NCBI GenBank assembly: GCA_964626385.1
Contig: CAZVEO010000043.1
Location: 1-20,476 of the forward strand
Origin: Scybalousia_A sp964626385
GTDB taxonomy: Bacteria; Bacteroidota; Bacteroidia; Bacteroidales; P3
Reading direction: 5' to 3'
DNA: 20,476 bases
The position numbers and the translations under genes are program-made. Positions 7,989 to 15,692 of the stretch are shown piece by piece; the stretch's first letter is position 1; each line of letters begins with the position of its first letter. The notes below the pieces were generated by a model, which was not told the origin of the DNA, searched no databases, and saw only the letters and a program-made list of their open reading frames with translations.

Positions 7989-8747
7989 ATGAAACAACCC
8001 TTAGTTTCCGTAATAACGGTTTGCTACAATGCAAAAGACTTTATAGAACCTACCATAAATAGCGTAAGAAAGCAGACGTATACTAACTTGGAGTATATAG
8101 TGGTAGACGGTGATTCTACGGATGGGACAAAAGAGATAATAGAACAAAATAGAGATGCCATAACCAAATACGTTTCAGAAAAAGACGACGGACTTTACTA
8201 TGCTATGAACAAGGGCTTGGACTTAGCAACTGGTGAGTATGTTTGGTTTTTAAATGCCGGCGACCGTATTCCGCACTCCAATACTTTGGAAAAAATAATA
8301 ACTTCCTCTTTTCTATCTCAAGATATTTACTACGGTAAAACTAAGATAATAAACAAAAAAGGCGAAATAATTGCAGAAAGGCGACTTAAAGAGCCTGATG
8401 TACTAACAAAGGATAGTTTTCTTTGGGGAATGTTGGTTTGTCATCAAGCAGCAATAGTCAGGCGAAAACTTGCTCCCTATTATGATACAAGGTACAAAAT
8501 AGATGCAGATTTTGAATGGCTTTTAACCGTAATAGAAAGAGCTGACCCGACTCTTATACGTCATTCCAAAAGAACCTATTGTTATTTTCTTGAAGGTGGT
8601 TTTGCCAAACAAAGAATGTGGCAAGCAAATATGGAAAGATATAGAATAATGATAAAACATTATGGTTTCTTCAAGGCAACTTATTACAATGTGCTTATGA
8701 GTTTTAGATATATAAGAGATAAATTTAAAAAAGTATCTATGACATAA
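7989..8747 (+). CDS. Family 2 glycosyltransferase
   Basis: A cytoplasmic GT-A fold glycosyltransferase (252 aa) that transfers a sugar from a nucleotide donor, probably to a surface polysaccharide or lipid-linked acceptor. It begins VSVITVCYNAKDFIEPTINS, then has the nucleotide-binding VVDGDSTDGT (about 38-47), KDDGLYYAMNKGL (about 65-77) and FLNAGD (about 87-92) in the place of the usual DxD metal motif. This pattern resembles the WcaA/WcaE-like group of colanic-acid-type transferases. There is no transmembrane segment; the C-terminal tail is basic. The frame is open from a TTG at 7953, but that codon overlaps a likely promoter, so the ATG at 7989, preceded by GAGAGTAGAG, is preferred. It diverges from rmuC and is followed 52 bases later by fabG. 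Donor and acceptor cannot be predicted. Confidence 0.88.
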   Translation: MKQPLVSVITVCYNAKDFIEPTINSVRKQTYTNLEYIVVDGDSTDGTKEIIEQNRDAITKYVSEKDDGLYYAMNKGLDLATGEYVWFLNAGDRIPHSNTLEKIITSSFLSQDIYYGKTKIINKKGEIIAERRLKEPDVLTKDSFLWGMLVCHQAAIVRRKLAPYYDTRYKIDADFEWLLTVIERADPTLIRHSKRTYCYFLEGGFAKQRMWQANMERYRIMIKHYGFFKATYYNVLMSFRYIRDKFKKVSMT

Positions 8748-8799
8748 TTTTTTTATCAAAAAAATGTGTTGTGGTGATATAGTAAAAAATAAAAGAAAT

Positions 8800-9546
8800 A
8801 TGAAATTATTAGAGAACAAAGTGGCTTTGGTTACCGGAGCCTCAAAAGGAATAGGAAAACAAATTGCTTTAATGTATGCAAAAGAAGGTGCTTTGGTTGC
8901 TTTCACCGACCTTAACAGAGATGAGATTATGGAGCAAACAGAGAAAGAATTACTTGAACTTGGAGCGAAAGCAAAGGGATATGCAAGTAATGCTGCTTCT
9001 TTTGAAGATTCTCAAAAAATAGTTGACCAAGTTGTTGAGGAATTTGGTAGAATAGACATATTGGTCAATAATGCAGGTATAACAAAGGATAATCTTTTGA
9101 TGCGTATGACTGAAAAAGATTGGGATATGGTTATTGCTGTCAATTTGAAATCTGTTTTTAACCTTACTCATGCAGTACAAAAATATATGATAAAGCAAAG
9201 AGGTGGCTCTATAATAAATATGAGTAGTGTAGTAGGTGTTAGCGGTAACGCCGGACAAGCCAACTATTCTGCTTCCAAAGCAGGTATTATAGGTTTTACC
9301 AAAAGCATAGCAAAAGAATTGGGTAGTAGAAATATACGCTCCAATGCTATTGCTCCGGGCTTTATTATTACCGATATGACAGCAAAAATACCAGAAGATG
9401 CTCGCAAAGCATGGGAAAATCAAATACCAATGAAAAGAGGTGGACAACCAGAGGAAGTTGCTAAAGTTGCTGTTTTTCTTGGTTCTGATTTGTCCTCATA
9501 CGTAAGCGGACAAGTTATACATGTTTGCGGAGCAATGAATTGCTAA
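8800..9546 (+). CDS. fabG: 3-oxoacyl-[acyl-carrier-protein] reductase
   Basis: FabG reduces 3-oxoacyl-ACP to (3R)-3-hydroxyacyl-ACP with NADPH, the first reduction in each round of type II fatty-acid elongation. The 248-residue protein is a classical short-chain dehydrogenase with cofactor motif TGASKGIG (about 12-19), NNAG (90-93) and the catalytic tetrad Asn115, Ser143 (in MSSVVG), Tyr156 and Lys160 (YSASK). The C-terminus ends in GQVIHVCGAMNC, close to the usual GQTIHVDGGM form but with Cys-Gly-Ala replacing Asp-Gly-Gly. An ATG at 8764 extends the frame by 12 residues, but the ATG at 8800 matches the family start MKLLENKVALVTG and follows AAAAGAAAT. It lies between the glycosyltransferase and PLP-enzyme genes on the same strand. 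Confidence 0.92.
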   Translation: MKLLENKVALVTGASKGIGKQIALMYAKEGALVAFTDLNRDEIMEQTEKELLELGAKAKGYASNAASFEDSQKIVDQVVEEFGRIDILVNNAGITKDNLLMRMTEKDWDMVIAVNLKSVFNLTHAVQKYMIKQRGGSIINMSSVVGVSGNAGQANYSASKAGIIGFTKSIAKELGSRNIRSNAIAPGFIITDMTAKIPEDARKAWENQIPMKRGGQPEEVAKVAVFLGSDLSSYVSGQVIHVCGAMNC

Positions 9547-9618
9547 TTTGGGATATAAGTATTCTTTTAAGATTTGGAAATTTACGTTAATTAACCTTTC
9601 AAAAAATATAACAAAATA

Positions 9619-10827
9619 ATGAATAATAAGAAATTTGACCCTGCAATGGCCATAAATGCTGTTGCAGAAGTTTCAGCAGAAAGAGGAGTAAATCCAAATA
9701 TCAATGATTCTGCTACTTTTACCTTTCCAAAGGGACAACTTATGACAGATACATTCCACGGCGAAGCAGAAGGCTTTTTCCTTTATTCTCGTCATTGGAA
9801 TCCAAGCAATATGGCTTTGTGTAAGGCTTTGGCAGCAATGGAAGGTACTGAGGCTGCTTGGGCTACGGCTTCGGGTATGGCTGCCATTACTTGTGCTTTG
9901 ATGCAATGCCTTAAAGCAGGCGACCATATTGTTGCCTCTATGACTGTTTATGGTGGTACTTTTGCCTTTCTTAAAAACTACATCAACAATTACGGAGTTG
10001 AGGTTACTTTTGTAGATACTACCAATTTGGAAGAGGTAAAAAAAGCCTGCAAAAAAAATACAAAAGTTATTTATACCGAAACAATGTCTAACCCCTTGCT
10101 TAGAATAGCAAACATACCAGAACTTAGAAAAATAGCAGACGAATTTGGAGCAAGACTGTTGGTAGACAATACGTTTACCCCTATGGTTTTCTCTCCTTAT
10201 CAACTTGGAGCCCATGTTGTAATCTATTCTATGACAAAATATGTTAATGGCAAAAACGATTGTGTTGCCGGAGCAATATGTGCAGATGCTGACTTTATCA
10301 ATGCTTTGATAGATGTCAACAACGGTACTGCTATGTTATTGGGACCTGTTTTGGATTCTTTCCGTTCCACTTCTATTTTGAAAAACTTGTATGATTTGCA
10401 CATAAGAATGAAAAAACATTCTGAAAACGCAATGTACTTGGCTGAGAGGTTTAAAGCACTTGGTATAAAAGTAAATTACCCTGGTATGCCAGAGCATATT
10501 GACCACGAATTGATGGTAAAAGAGTACAACGAGCAATTTGGATTTGGAGGAATGATAGCAATAGATTTGGGTACTGCAGAAAAGGCTAATGTTTTCATGG
10601 AAAAAATGCAAGAAAAAGGCGTTGGTTACTTAGCAGTGTCTTTGGGTTACTTCCGCACCTTATTCTCTTGCTCAGGTAAATCCACTTCAAGCGAAGTTCC
10701 ACAAGAATACCAAGACAAAATGGGTATGTCTGAAGGTTTGGTTCGCTACTCTGTGGGCTTGGACAATGATATGTCTATGACTTTTGAGAAAATAGAAGAG
10801 GCTTTAAGAGAATTGAAATTTATTTAA
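9619..10827 (+). CDS. Cys/Met-metabolism PLP-dependent enzyme, methionine gamma-lyase-like
   Basis: A fold-type I PLP enzyme of the trans-sulfuration family (402 aa), which includes methionine gamma-lyase, cystathionine lyases and synthases, and O-acetylhomoserine sulfhydrylase. Visible landmarks are YSRHWNPS (57-64, the Tyr/Arg pair that binds the PLP phosphate of the neighbouring subunit), ASGMAAI (84-90), Tyr111 in VYGGTFAFL, Asp183 in VDNTFTP, the Schiff-base Lys207 in SMTKYVNG, and SEGLVRYSVGLDN near the end. In recalled methionine gamma-lyases the residue two after the active-site Tyr is Cys (YGC); here it is Gly. The usual HPASMTH segment is replaced by CSGKSTSSE. Both argue against a standard MegL. 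ATG start, 72 bases after fabG; a strong terminator follows. Family is secure, the exact reaction is not. Confidence 0.85.
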   Translation: MNNKKFDPAMAINAVAEVSAERGVNPNINDSATFTFPKGQLMTDTFHGEAEGFFLYSRHWNPSNMALCKALAAMEGTEAAWATASGMAAITCALMQCLKAGDHIVASMTVYGGTFAFLKNYINNYGVEVTFVDTTNLEEVKKACKKNTKVIYTETMSNPLLRIANIPELRKIADEFGARLLVDNTFTPMVFSPYQLGAHVVIYSMTKYVNGKNDCVAGAICADADFINALIDVNNGTAMLLGPVLDSFRSTSILKNLYDLHIRMKKHSENAMYLAERFKALGIKVNYPGMPEHIDHELMVKEYNEQFGFGGMIAIDLGTAEKANVFMEKMQEKGVGYLAVSLGYFRTLFSCSGKSTSSEVPQEYQDKMGMSEGLVRYSVGLDNDMSMTFEKIEEALRELKFI

Positions 10828-10847
10828 TAATTTTTTTCTATCGCTAC

Positions 10848-10887
10848 ATACTCCTCGATCTTTTATTGTTTGAGGAGTATTTTTTTA
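10848..10887 (+). terminator. Rho-independent terminator after the PLP-enzyme gene
   Basis: ATACTCCTC (10848-10856) pairs with GAGGAGTAT (10872-10880) around a 15-nt loop, followed by seven T (10881-10887). It starts 21 bases after the stop codon at 10827 and ends the plus-strand unit. Confidence 0.85.
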
Positions 10888-11040
10888 TACCCATAGGGGC
10901 AAGTTCAGCCTGTTTTATAGGGCACAGGCACAGCCTGTTTTATAAGGGCAGAGCCATTAAACAAAAGTAATGGCTCTGCCCTTATAAAACACCCTGCGGG
11001 TGCAACCCATCACAACCTATAATAACCTATGCTAACCTAC
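10888..11040. repeat. Repeat block 1: core plus palindrome units and a 10-bp periodic tract
   Basis: This gene-free stretch holds three copies of a 20-bp core. A forward copy GGCTCTGCCCTTATAAAACA at 10972-10991 is followed by the palindrome CCCTGCGGGTG. A reverse copy sits at 10936-10955, and a degenerate, shorter reverse copy at about 10911-10929. The reverse and forward copies form a perfect 22-bp inverted repeat (10938-10959 with 10968-10989) around an 8-nt loop. From 11004 to 11040 comes a tract with AACCTAT-like heptamers spaced exactly 10 bp apart. The same modules recur at 11495-11618 and 19041-19460. Confidence 0.9.
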
Positions 11041-11117
11041 AAAAAAAAAGAGGCAAAAAAAAATTTTTTGGAAAATCGCGTAAATACCTATTTAAAATCA
11101 AAAAATAAGGGTGCTAC

Positions 11118-11437
11118 TACTGATTATCAATCACTTAACCTTTTTCGAAGGGTCAAAATTGGGCATTTTTCTTGAAAATCAGCGTTTTCGAAGGGTTTTT
11201 TGAAGAAAAAATTTTTCAAAACGGGATTTTACAAAAATGAATCTTCGTTTTATTTCGACGAATCTTCGTTTCGATTTCTCGAAACGAAGATTCGTTGTCG
11301 TTGATTATCAAATAGTTACAAGGGTGAAAAATGGAAATTTTGTGGTAGGTATCTTTTTCTCTTACAAAGTTACGAAGATTTTTTGACCTGACCAAATGCG
11401 TGCACACTTTTTTTTTGTAACTTATTGATAATCAGTA
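11118..11437. repeat. 320-bp non-coding element with 14-bp terminal inverted repeats and a central hairpin
   Basis: TACTGATTATCAAT (11118-11131) and its exact reverse complement (11424-11437) bound a 320-bp non-coding stretch. Inside is a perfect 17-bp inverted repeat ACGAATCTTCGTTTCGA (11258-11274) with 11279-11295 around TTTC. TTTTCGAAGGG occurs twice (about 11142 and 11184), and AATCTTCGTTT occurs twice (11240 and 11261). A further TGATTATCAA copy at 11302-11321 matches the inner part of the right end at 18 of 20 positions. No transposase is present. It could be a miniature mobile element or a structured intergenic repeat; I could not identify a target-site duplication. Confidence 0.55.
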
Positions 11438-11494
11438 AACCGATTTTCTCATTTTTCTTTTTGTTATTTTTTTTGTTTTTTTCTTTTTATAAGT

Positions 11495-11618
11495 TAGCGT
11501 AGATTACAGGCACAGTCTGCACTCATAGGATGTTCTATAAGACGCATAAGCGTATGATATTTTTTTAACGGCTCTGCCCTTATAAAACAGGCTGTGCCTG
11601 TAAATCACCCTGTGGGTG
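11495..11618. repeat. Repeat block 1b, overlapping the end of the NlpC/P60 gene
   Basis: A forward core copy at 11570-11589 is followed by the palindrome type GGCTGTGCCTG (with flanks, ACAGGCTGTGCCTGT at 11587-11601) and then by CACCCTGTGGGTG (11606-11618). A degenerate reverse core is at about 11531-11550, and a remnant of the 10-bp periodic tract at about 11492-11507. The last palindrome lies inside the coding region of the minus-strand peptidase gene and supplies its final codons and stop. Read on the minus strand, the GGCTGTGCCTG hairpin is followed by TTTTAT, so it might also act as a weak terminator. Confidence 0.85.
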
Positions 11619-12354
11619 TTTTTATGGCTTGTAGTGTATGGGAATATTGTTTTGTATCGTGGTCTATGATACCTTTGTTATCAATTAAATCTATTCTTAC
11701 TCTTCCACTTGAATGAATAACATATTGAGGAGAAAGAAAAATTCCTACGTGGGTAATATGTTTTTTATCTGTTCCAAAAAATAAAAGGTCGCCTTCTTTG
11801 GCAGAAGCAATATCTTTAACTTTTTTGCCTTGAAGGTATTGTTCTTTTGCATCACGTGGCAATTCTATACCAAATATAGAAAAAACTAACTGAGTAAGTC
11901 CGGAGCAATCAATTCCCATTATGCTTTTGCCCCCCCAAAGATACGGAGTATTAAGCAAAGGTAAAAGAGCGTCTCTAAGATTTTCTTTGTTGAAAGTTTT
12001 TATAGTAGTTAGTTCGGAGTTTTTTATAGTAAAATTATGCCCAGCGAGAGTAAATTGTTTGTCTATCACTCTTGCGCCAAAAGGTATAGCAACAAGTTCC
12101 CTATCCATTTGTATATAAGAAAACAGAGAAGTAGAGAAATATTTGTTTTTTCTTTTTCTCTGTACAGGTAGAATATTTCTTTTATCTATATAGCCTTCAT
12201 AATTATCAGATAGGTTTCGTATTCTTAACCAATCATCTTTTTGCTCAATAACTTCCACAAAATCACCAAAGACAAGTTGTGAAACTTGTTCACTAAGACT
12301 TGTACTTTCCTTTCTTATGGGGCAAACACCTATAAAGCAATATCCATATTTCAT
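11605..12354 (-). CDS. SH3-domain NlpC/P60 (C40) cysteine peptidase
   Basis: A peptidoglycan-fragment peptidase of the NlpC/P60 family, resembling dipeptidyl-peptidase VI/YkfC-type enzymes that cut gamma-D-glutamyl bonds in muropeptides. The 249-residue protein begins with a bacterial SH3-like domain (about 1-65: SEQVSQLVFGDFVEVIEQ, DDWLRIR, GYIDKRNILPV), a middle segment, and the NlpC/P60 domain from about 125. Cys150 (GIDCSGLTQLVF), His202 (THVGIFL) and His214 (VIHSSG) form the expected catalytic set. No signal peptide is visible, so it may act in the cytoplasm on recycled peptides, like YkfC. It is the last gene of the unit led by the sugar permease and clpX. The final residues TPTG and the TGA stop lie within an intergenic-type repeat palindrome, so the C-terminus may have been altered when the repeat arrived. 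Confidence 0.88.
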   Translation of the reverse strand: MKYGYCFIGVCPIRKESTSLSEQVSQLVFGDFVEVIEQKDDWLRIRNLSDNYEGYIDKRNILPVQRKRKNKYFSTSLFSYIQMDRELVAIPFGARVIDKQFTLAGHNFTIKNSELTTIKTFNKENLRDALLPLLNTPYLWGGKSIMGIDCSGLTQLVFSIFGIELPRDAKEQYLQGKKVKDIASAKEGDLLFFGTDKKHITHVGIFLSPQYVIHSSGRVRIDLIDNKGIIDHDTKQYSHTLQAIKTPTG

Positions 12355-12381
12355 TACCTTAAATATCTTTTTCTTATAAAA

Positions 12382-12969
12382 CTACAACTTTCCTATATCA
12401 ATGCTATAAACTATACGGTCTATCATTCTATCTTGCTCATTGTTAGCAGGGTCAAAAGTAGTTTTTAAGTCTATACCCATTGCTTTTGTTGTCAAATTAA
12501 TAAAAGCGGTTTTTGTTCCACTTGCAAAATTTTTGATAAGAGAATAGGAGCTTCTTCCCGTTTGTCTATGTATAAGTTTTACAAGTATTTTGCCCTGACT
12601 TTTCTTTAATTTTTTTATTTCCGATGAGAATCTATCCTCTATATCACGCATAGCCTGTTTACGTATTTTTTCTTTTTGAGATTCGTTTTGTGCATTAGCT
12701 ATTATGCGAGAATAACTTGCCAAAATACTTTCCACTTTTTTAGCGTATGGATAAGTTTTTTTTACATCTCTTATAAGTTTTGAGTATTTTGTCTTTTCTT
12801 GCGAAGTTAGAGGACTTATATAACTTGTTACTATAATAGGGTCAAGGTATGCCATAGGTATGGTATCACCTTGATAAATAGTAGCAAAAACAGTTATTCC
12901 TTGAGAAACCTGCCCTTTTAATGAAAGAATCGCAAACAATAATACAATAAGAGCAAATATCTTTTTCAT
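12382..12969 (-). CDS. DUF4294 exported protein
   Basis: A 195-residue protein with a cleavable signal peptide (MKKIFALIVLLFAILSLKGQ) and a body recognisable as the Bacteroidota family DUF4294: an early GDTIPMAYLDPI segment, YSKLIRDVKKTYPYAKKVE, basic amphipathic helices, and KILVKLIHRQTGRSSYSLIKN toward the end. The family has no established biochemical role. It is probably periplasmic. ATG start, 9 bases after clpX and 27 bases before the NlpC/P60 gene, so it is probably cotranscribed with both. Family call is from memory of the pattern. Confidence 0.82.
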   Translation of the reverse strand: MKKIFALIVLLFAILSLKGQVSQGITVFATIYQGDTIPMAYLDPIIVTSYISPLTSQEKTKYSKLIRDVKKTYPYAKKVESILASYSRIIANAQNESQKEKIRKQAMRDIEDRFSSEIKKLKKSQGKILVKLIHRQTGRSSYSLIKNFASGTKTAFINLTTKAMGIDLKTTFDPANNEQDRMIDRIVYSIDIGKL

Positions 12970-12978
12970 TTCTATGCT

Positions 12979-14232
12979 TTATTTATCTTGCTTCAACAGG
13001 CTTGTATCCAAAACCTTTTCTGCGTATTCTTTGGTTATAGTGATTTCGCCGTGTTCTTTGTCTTCAGGTATGGAAAACATCAAATCATTCATAACATTTT
13101 CCATAATAGAACGCAATCCTCTTGCACCTAAAGAATATTTTAAAGAAATCTGCACAAAGTAATCCAAAACCTCATCTGTAAAAGTCAAATGTTTGTTGTC
13201 CATCTCAAATAACTTTTGATATTGTTTGGTTATAGCGTTCTTAGGTTCTGTAAGTATGCGTTTAAGCGCCTTAGCATCCAACTTGTTTAATGAGGTTAAA
13301 ACAGGAAATCTGCCTATTAACTCTGGTATAAGTCCAAACTTTTTAAGGTCTTGTGGTTGGACATATTTCAAAAACTCATCCGTATTTATATTATCCCTTC
13401 TCAAAGATTCGGAAAAACCTATTGCGTTAGAATTCATACGAGATGCTATATTTCTTTCTATACCATCAAAAGCTCCTGCTGCTATGAAAAGTATGTTACG
13501 AGTATCAACATGAATAAATTGTTGCTCTGGGTGTTTTCTACCTCCCTCGGGTGGAACATTTACTATCGTACCCTCCAAAATTTTTAGCAACGATTGTTGT
13601 ACTCCCTCTCCACTTACATCTCGGGTAATGGAAGGGTTGTCCCCCTTGCGGGCAATTTTGTCAATTTCATCTATAAAGACAATACCTTTCTGTGTTTTTT
13701 CCACGTCATAATTAGCATTTTGCAAAAGTCGTGTAAGTATATTCTCTACATCCTCACCAACATATCCGGCTTGAGTCAAAGTGGTAGCATCTGCTATACA
13801 AAAAGGAACATTCAAAAGGTTGGCTATTGTGCGAGCAAGTAAAGTCTTTCCCGTACCGGTTTCACCTATCATTATGATATTTGATTTTTCCAACTCAACA
13901 TCGTCAGTACTCTTACCTGAAGAAATATAATTCAATCGCTTATAGTGATTATAGACAGCAACAGAAAGTGTTTTTTTTGCCCTCTCCTGCCCTATTACAT
14001 ATTGATTTAGAAAATCAAATATTTCCTTAGGTGTTTTCAAATCCAAGTGTTTGTCCTCTGTGGCGTGATTGTGAGTATGTTCATATTCTTTTGCCGCCAA
14101 TTTGTTTATTTCTCTCAAACAACTGTCGCAAAGCCCCACACCCTGAAACATAGAAGCGTAAAACCTATTTACTTGATTCATTGGTTTGCCACAAAAAGCA
14201 CAAATCTCTTGTATATTTTTTTCTTTAGCCAT
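12979..14232 (-). CDS. clpX: ATP-dependent Clp protease ATP-binding subunit ClpX
   Basis: ClpX is the hexameric AAA+ unfoldase that recognises tagged proteins, unfolds them and feeds them to ClpP. The 417-residue protein has the full set of parts: an N-terminal zinc-binding domain with Cys11, Cys14, Cys35 and Cys38; Walker A GETGTGKT (123-130); pore loop GYVG (156-159); Walker B VFIDEID (185-191); RKH loop (232-234); and sensor-2 region GARGLR near the C-terminus. The IGF loop (271-273) that docks on ClpP is intact, which implies a ClpP partner even though no clpP gene lies next to it here, as it often does. ATG start. It sits 37 bases after the sugar permease gene and 9 bases before the DUF4294 gene. 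Confidence 0.96.
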   Translation of the reverse strand: MAKEKNIQEICAFCGKPMNQVNRFYASMFQGVGLCDSCLREINKLAAKEYEHTHNHATEDKHLDLKTPKEIFDFLNQYVIGQERAKKTLSVAVYNHYKRLNYISSGKSTDDVELEKSNIIMIGETGTGKTLLARTIANLLNVPFCIADATTLTQAGYVGEDVENILTRLLQNANYDVEKTQKGIVFIDEIDKIARKGDNPSITRDVSGEGVQQSLLKILEGTIVNVPPEGGRKHPEQQFIHVDTRNILFIAAGAFDGIERNIASRMNSNAIGFSESLRRDNINTDEFLKYVQPQDLKKFGLIPELIGRFPVLTSLNKLDAKALKRILTEPKNAITKQYQKLFEMDNKHLTFTDEVLDYFVQISLKYSLGARGLRSIMENVMNDLMFSIPEDKEHGEITITKEYAEKVLDTSLLKQDK

Positions 14233-14269
14233 TTTCTAAAAATCAAAATTTTATGTGTTTGGTTTTCTC

Positions 14270-15529
14270 TTATTTATTCTCTATTTTCTTTCCTACCTTG
14301 TAGCCTCTGATTGCATAATAGAGTACAAACAAATAACAAGGTAAAAACAATATATAAGGGGTATGCAAAGAGCCTATTTTATCGGACAATCCTCCGTAAA
14401 GCAAAGGTATTACAGCACCTCCAACTATAGCCATAATCAAAAGAGCAGAAGCAAAAGAAGTGTTTTTGCCAAGTTTGTCTATTGCCAAAGCCCATATTGC
14501 GCCCCACATAACAGAATTTGAAAAAGATAACAATATAAGAAATATTAAAGAGGTTATACCCGTAGTACACAATGCCACTACTACAAAAATTAAAGAAAGC
14601 AAAGAGCAGTAGATAAGAGCTTTTCTTTGAGATAAATATTTTGGTATTAGTATTATAGTGGAAATATAGCCCACCAACAAAGCCACCAAAGCAAACATTC
14701 CTATTTTTGAATAAACACTATCGGGCAAGCCTATAGATTTGCTATAAGGTACAAGAGTATCTATAGCCATAACCTCTGCTCCCTCATAAAAAAACAAAGC
14801 CAAAACACCCAACCAAAGATATGCAGGAAGTTTTTTTGTTTGTTCTTTGTTATCTAAATTTTCCTCGTTTTCATCTGAGGAATTGATATTTGGTAATTTT
14901 GCAAGATAAACCATTAGGGCAATCACAACAAGAACACAAGCCATTATTATATAAGGCAAAATTATTCTGTGAGCAAGGTCATTGAGCAATAGTATTTGCT
15001 CAGAGCCCGTGCTTATATTTATATTATCTGTTATGGTATCAAAGTTGGAAAGCAAAGCCTTTGAAAAAATATATATACCTATTATACCTGCTATTTTGTT
15101 AAATAGTCCCATAATACACATTCTTTGAGTTGCCGATTCTATAGGACCAAGTATTGTTACATAAGGATTGGCTGCTGTTTGTAAAAGTGCTAAACCCGTT
15201 CCCTGCACAAACAACCCCAAAAGAAAAACAATATAATTTCTATTCAAAGCCGCAGGAATAAAAATCAAACAACCCAAAGCCATAACCACAAGCCCAAGTG
15301 ACATACCTTTTGCAAAACCAGTACGTTTTAAAATGCCCGCCGAAGGTAAAGCCATAACAAAATAAGAAATATAAAAAGCAAATGTAACCAAATAGGCTTG
15401 AGTATCCGACAATTGACAAGCAGTTTTTAAGAATGGTATCAACTGATTATTCAACCATGTTATAAAACCAAACACAAAATACAATATACCTATTATGGTA
15501 AGTGGAAAAATGTAACTATTTTTTTTCAT
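14270..15529 (-). CDS. MFS sugar permease, FucP/GluP-like
   Basis: A major facilitator transporter of the fucose/glucose/galactose-proton symporter group common in Bacteroidota. The protein (419 aa from the ATG at 15529) has about 12 hydrophobic segments with a charged central loop (around SSDENEENLDNKEQTKK). The FucP-like FGFITWLNNQLIPFLK lies in the first helix, followed by ATQRMCIMGLFNKIAG in the N-terminal half. The frame also opens at a TTG at 15556, but that codon lies in a probable promoter region, so the ATG followed by AAAAAAAATAGT is used. It leads a minus-strand unit with clpX, the DUF4294 gene and the NlpC/P60 gene, and diverges from the Sel1 genes. The transported sugar cannot be told; muropeptide sugars or hexoses are possible from the neighbours but only as inference. 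Confidence 0.88.
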   Translation of the reverse strand: MKKNSYIFPLTIIGILYFVFGFITWLNNQLIPFLKTACQLSDTQAYLVTFAFYISYFVMALPSAGILKRTGFAKGMSLGLVVMALGCLIFIPAALNRNYIVFLLGLFVQGTGLALLQTAANPYVTILGPIESATQRMCIMGLFNKIAGIIGIYIFSKALLSNFDTITDNINISTGSEQILLLNDLAHRIILPYIIMACVLVVIALMVYLAKLPNINSSDENEENLDNKEQTKKLPAYLWLGVLALFFYEGAEVMAIDTLVPYSKSIGLPDSVYSKIGMFALVALLVGYISTIILIPKYLSQRKALIYCSLLSLIFVVVALCTTGITSLIFLILLSFSNSVMWGAIWALAIDKLGKNTSFASALLIMAIVGGAVIPLLYGGLSDKIGSLHTPYILFLPCYLFVLYYAIRGYKVGKKIENK

Positions 15530-15553
15530 CTTAACTCTACTATAATTAAGGTG

Positions 15554-15561
15554 CAAAAGTA
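15554..15561 (-). promoter_or_regulatory. Putative Bacteroidota -7 box upstream of the sugar permease
   Basis: The minus strand reads TACTTTTG, matching TAnnTTTG, about 25 bases before the ATG at 15529. No clear -33 TTG at the right distance was found, so the call rests on the -7 box and its position. Confidence 0.45.
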
Positions 15562-15646
15562 TGCTTTTTTTGTGAATTTGACCGCTATTTTTATTGGCAA
15601 ATAAAATATTTTAACAAAATCAAACGTTTTTGTTGCAAATTATTAT

Positions 15647-15654
15647 TACTTTTG
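15647..15654 (+). promoter_or_regulatory. Putative Bacteroidota -7 box upstream of the Sel1 genes
   Basis: TACTTTTG matches TAnnTTTG, 38 bases before the ATG at 15693. TTTTTG at 15627-15632 is only 14 bases upstream, short for a -33 element. It is nearly back to back with the permease box, as expected of a divergent promoter region. Confidence 0.45.
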
Positions 15655-15692
15655 TACTATGTTTGTTCTTATATAAAAATAGAGTAAAGAGA

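Noticed and set aside
8950..9447. Minus-strand open frame opposite fabG.
   Set aside because: The plus strand carries all FabG catalytic motifs; the antisense frame is a shadow.
11216..11407. A 63-codon minus-strand open frame.
   Set aside because: It lies inside the 320-bp repeat element and covers its hairpin; composition follows the repeat and no start signal is visible.
10888..11618. An insertion sequence in the large intergenic block.
   Set aside because: No transposase frame or remnant is seen on either strand; only short inverted repeats are present.
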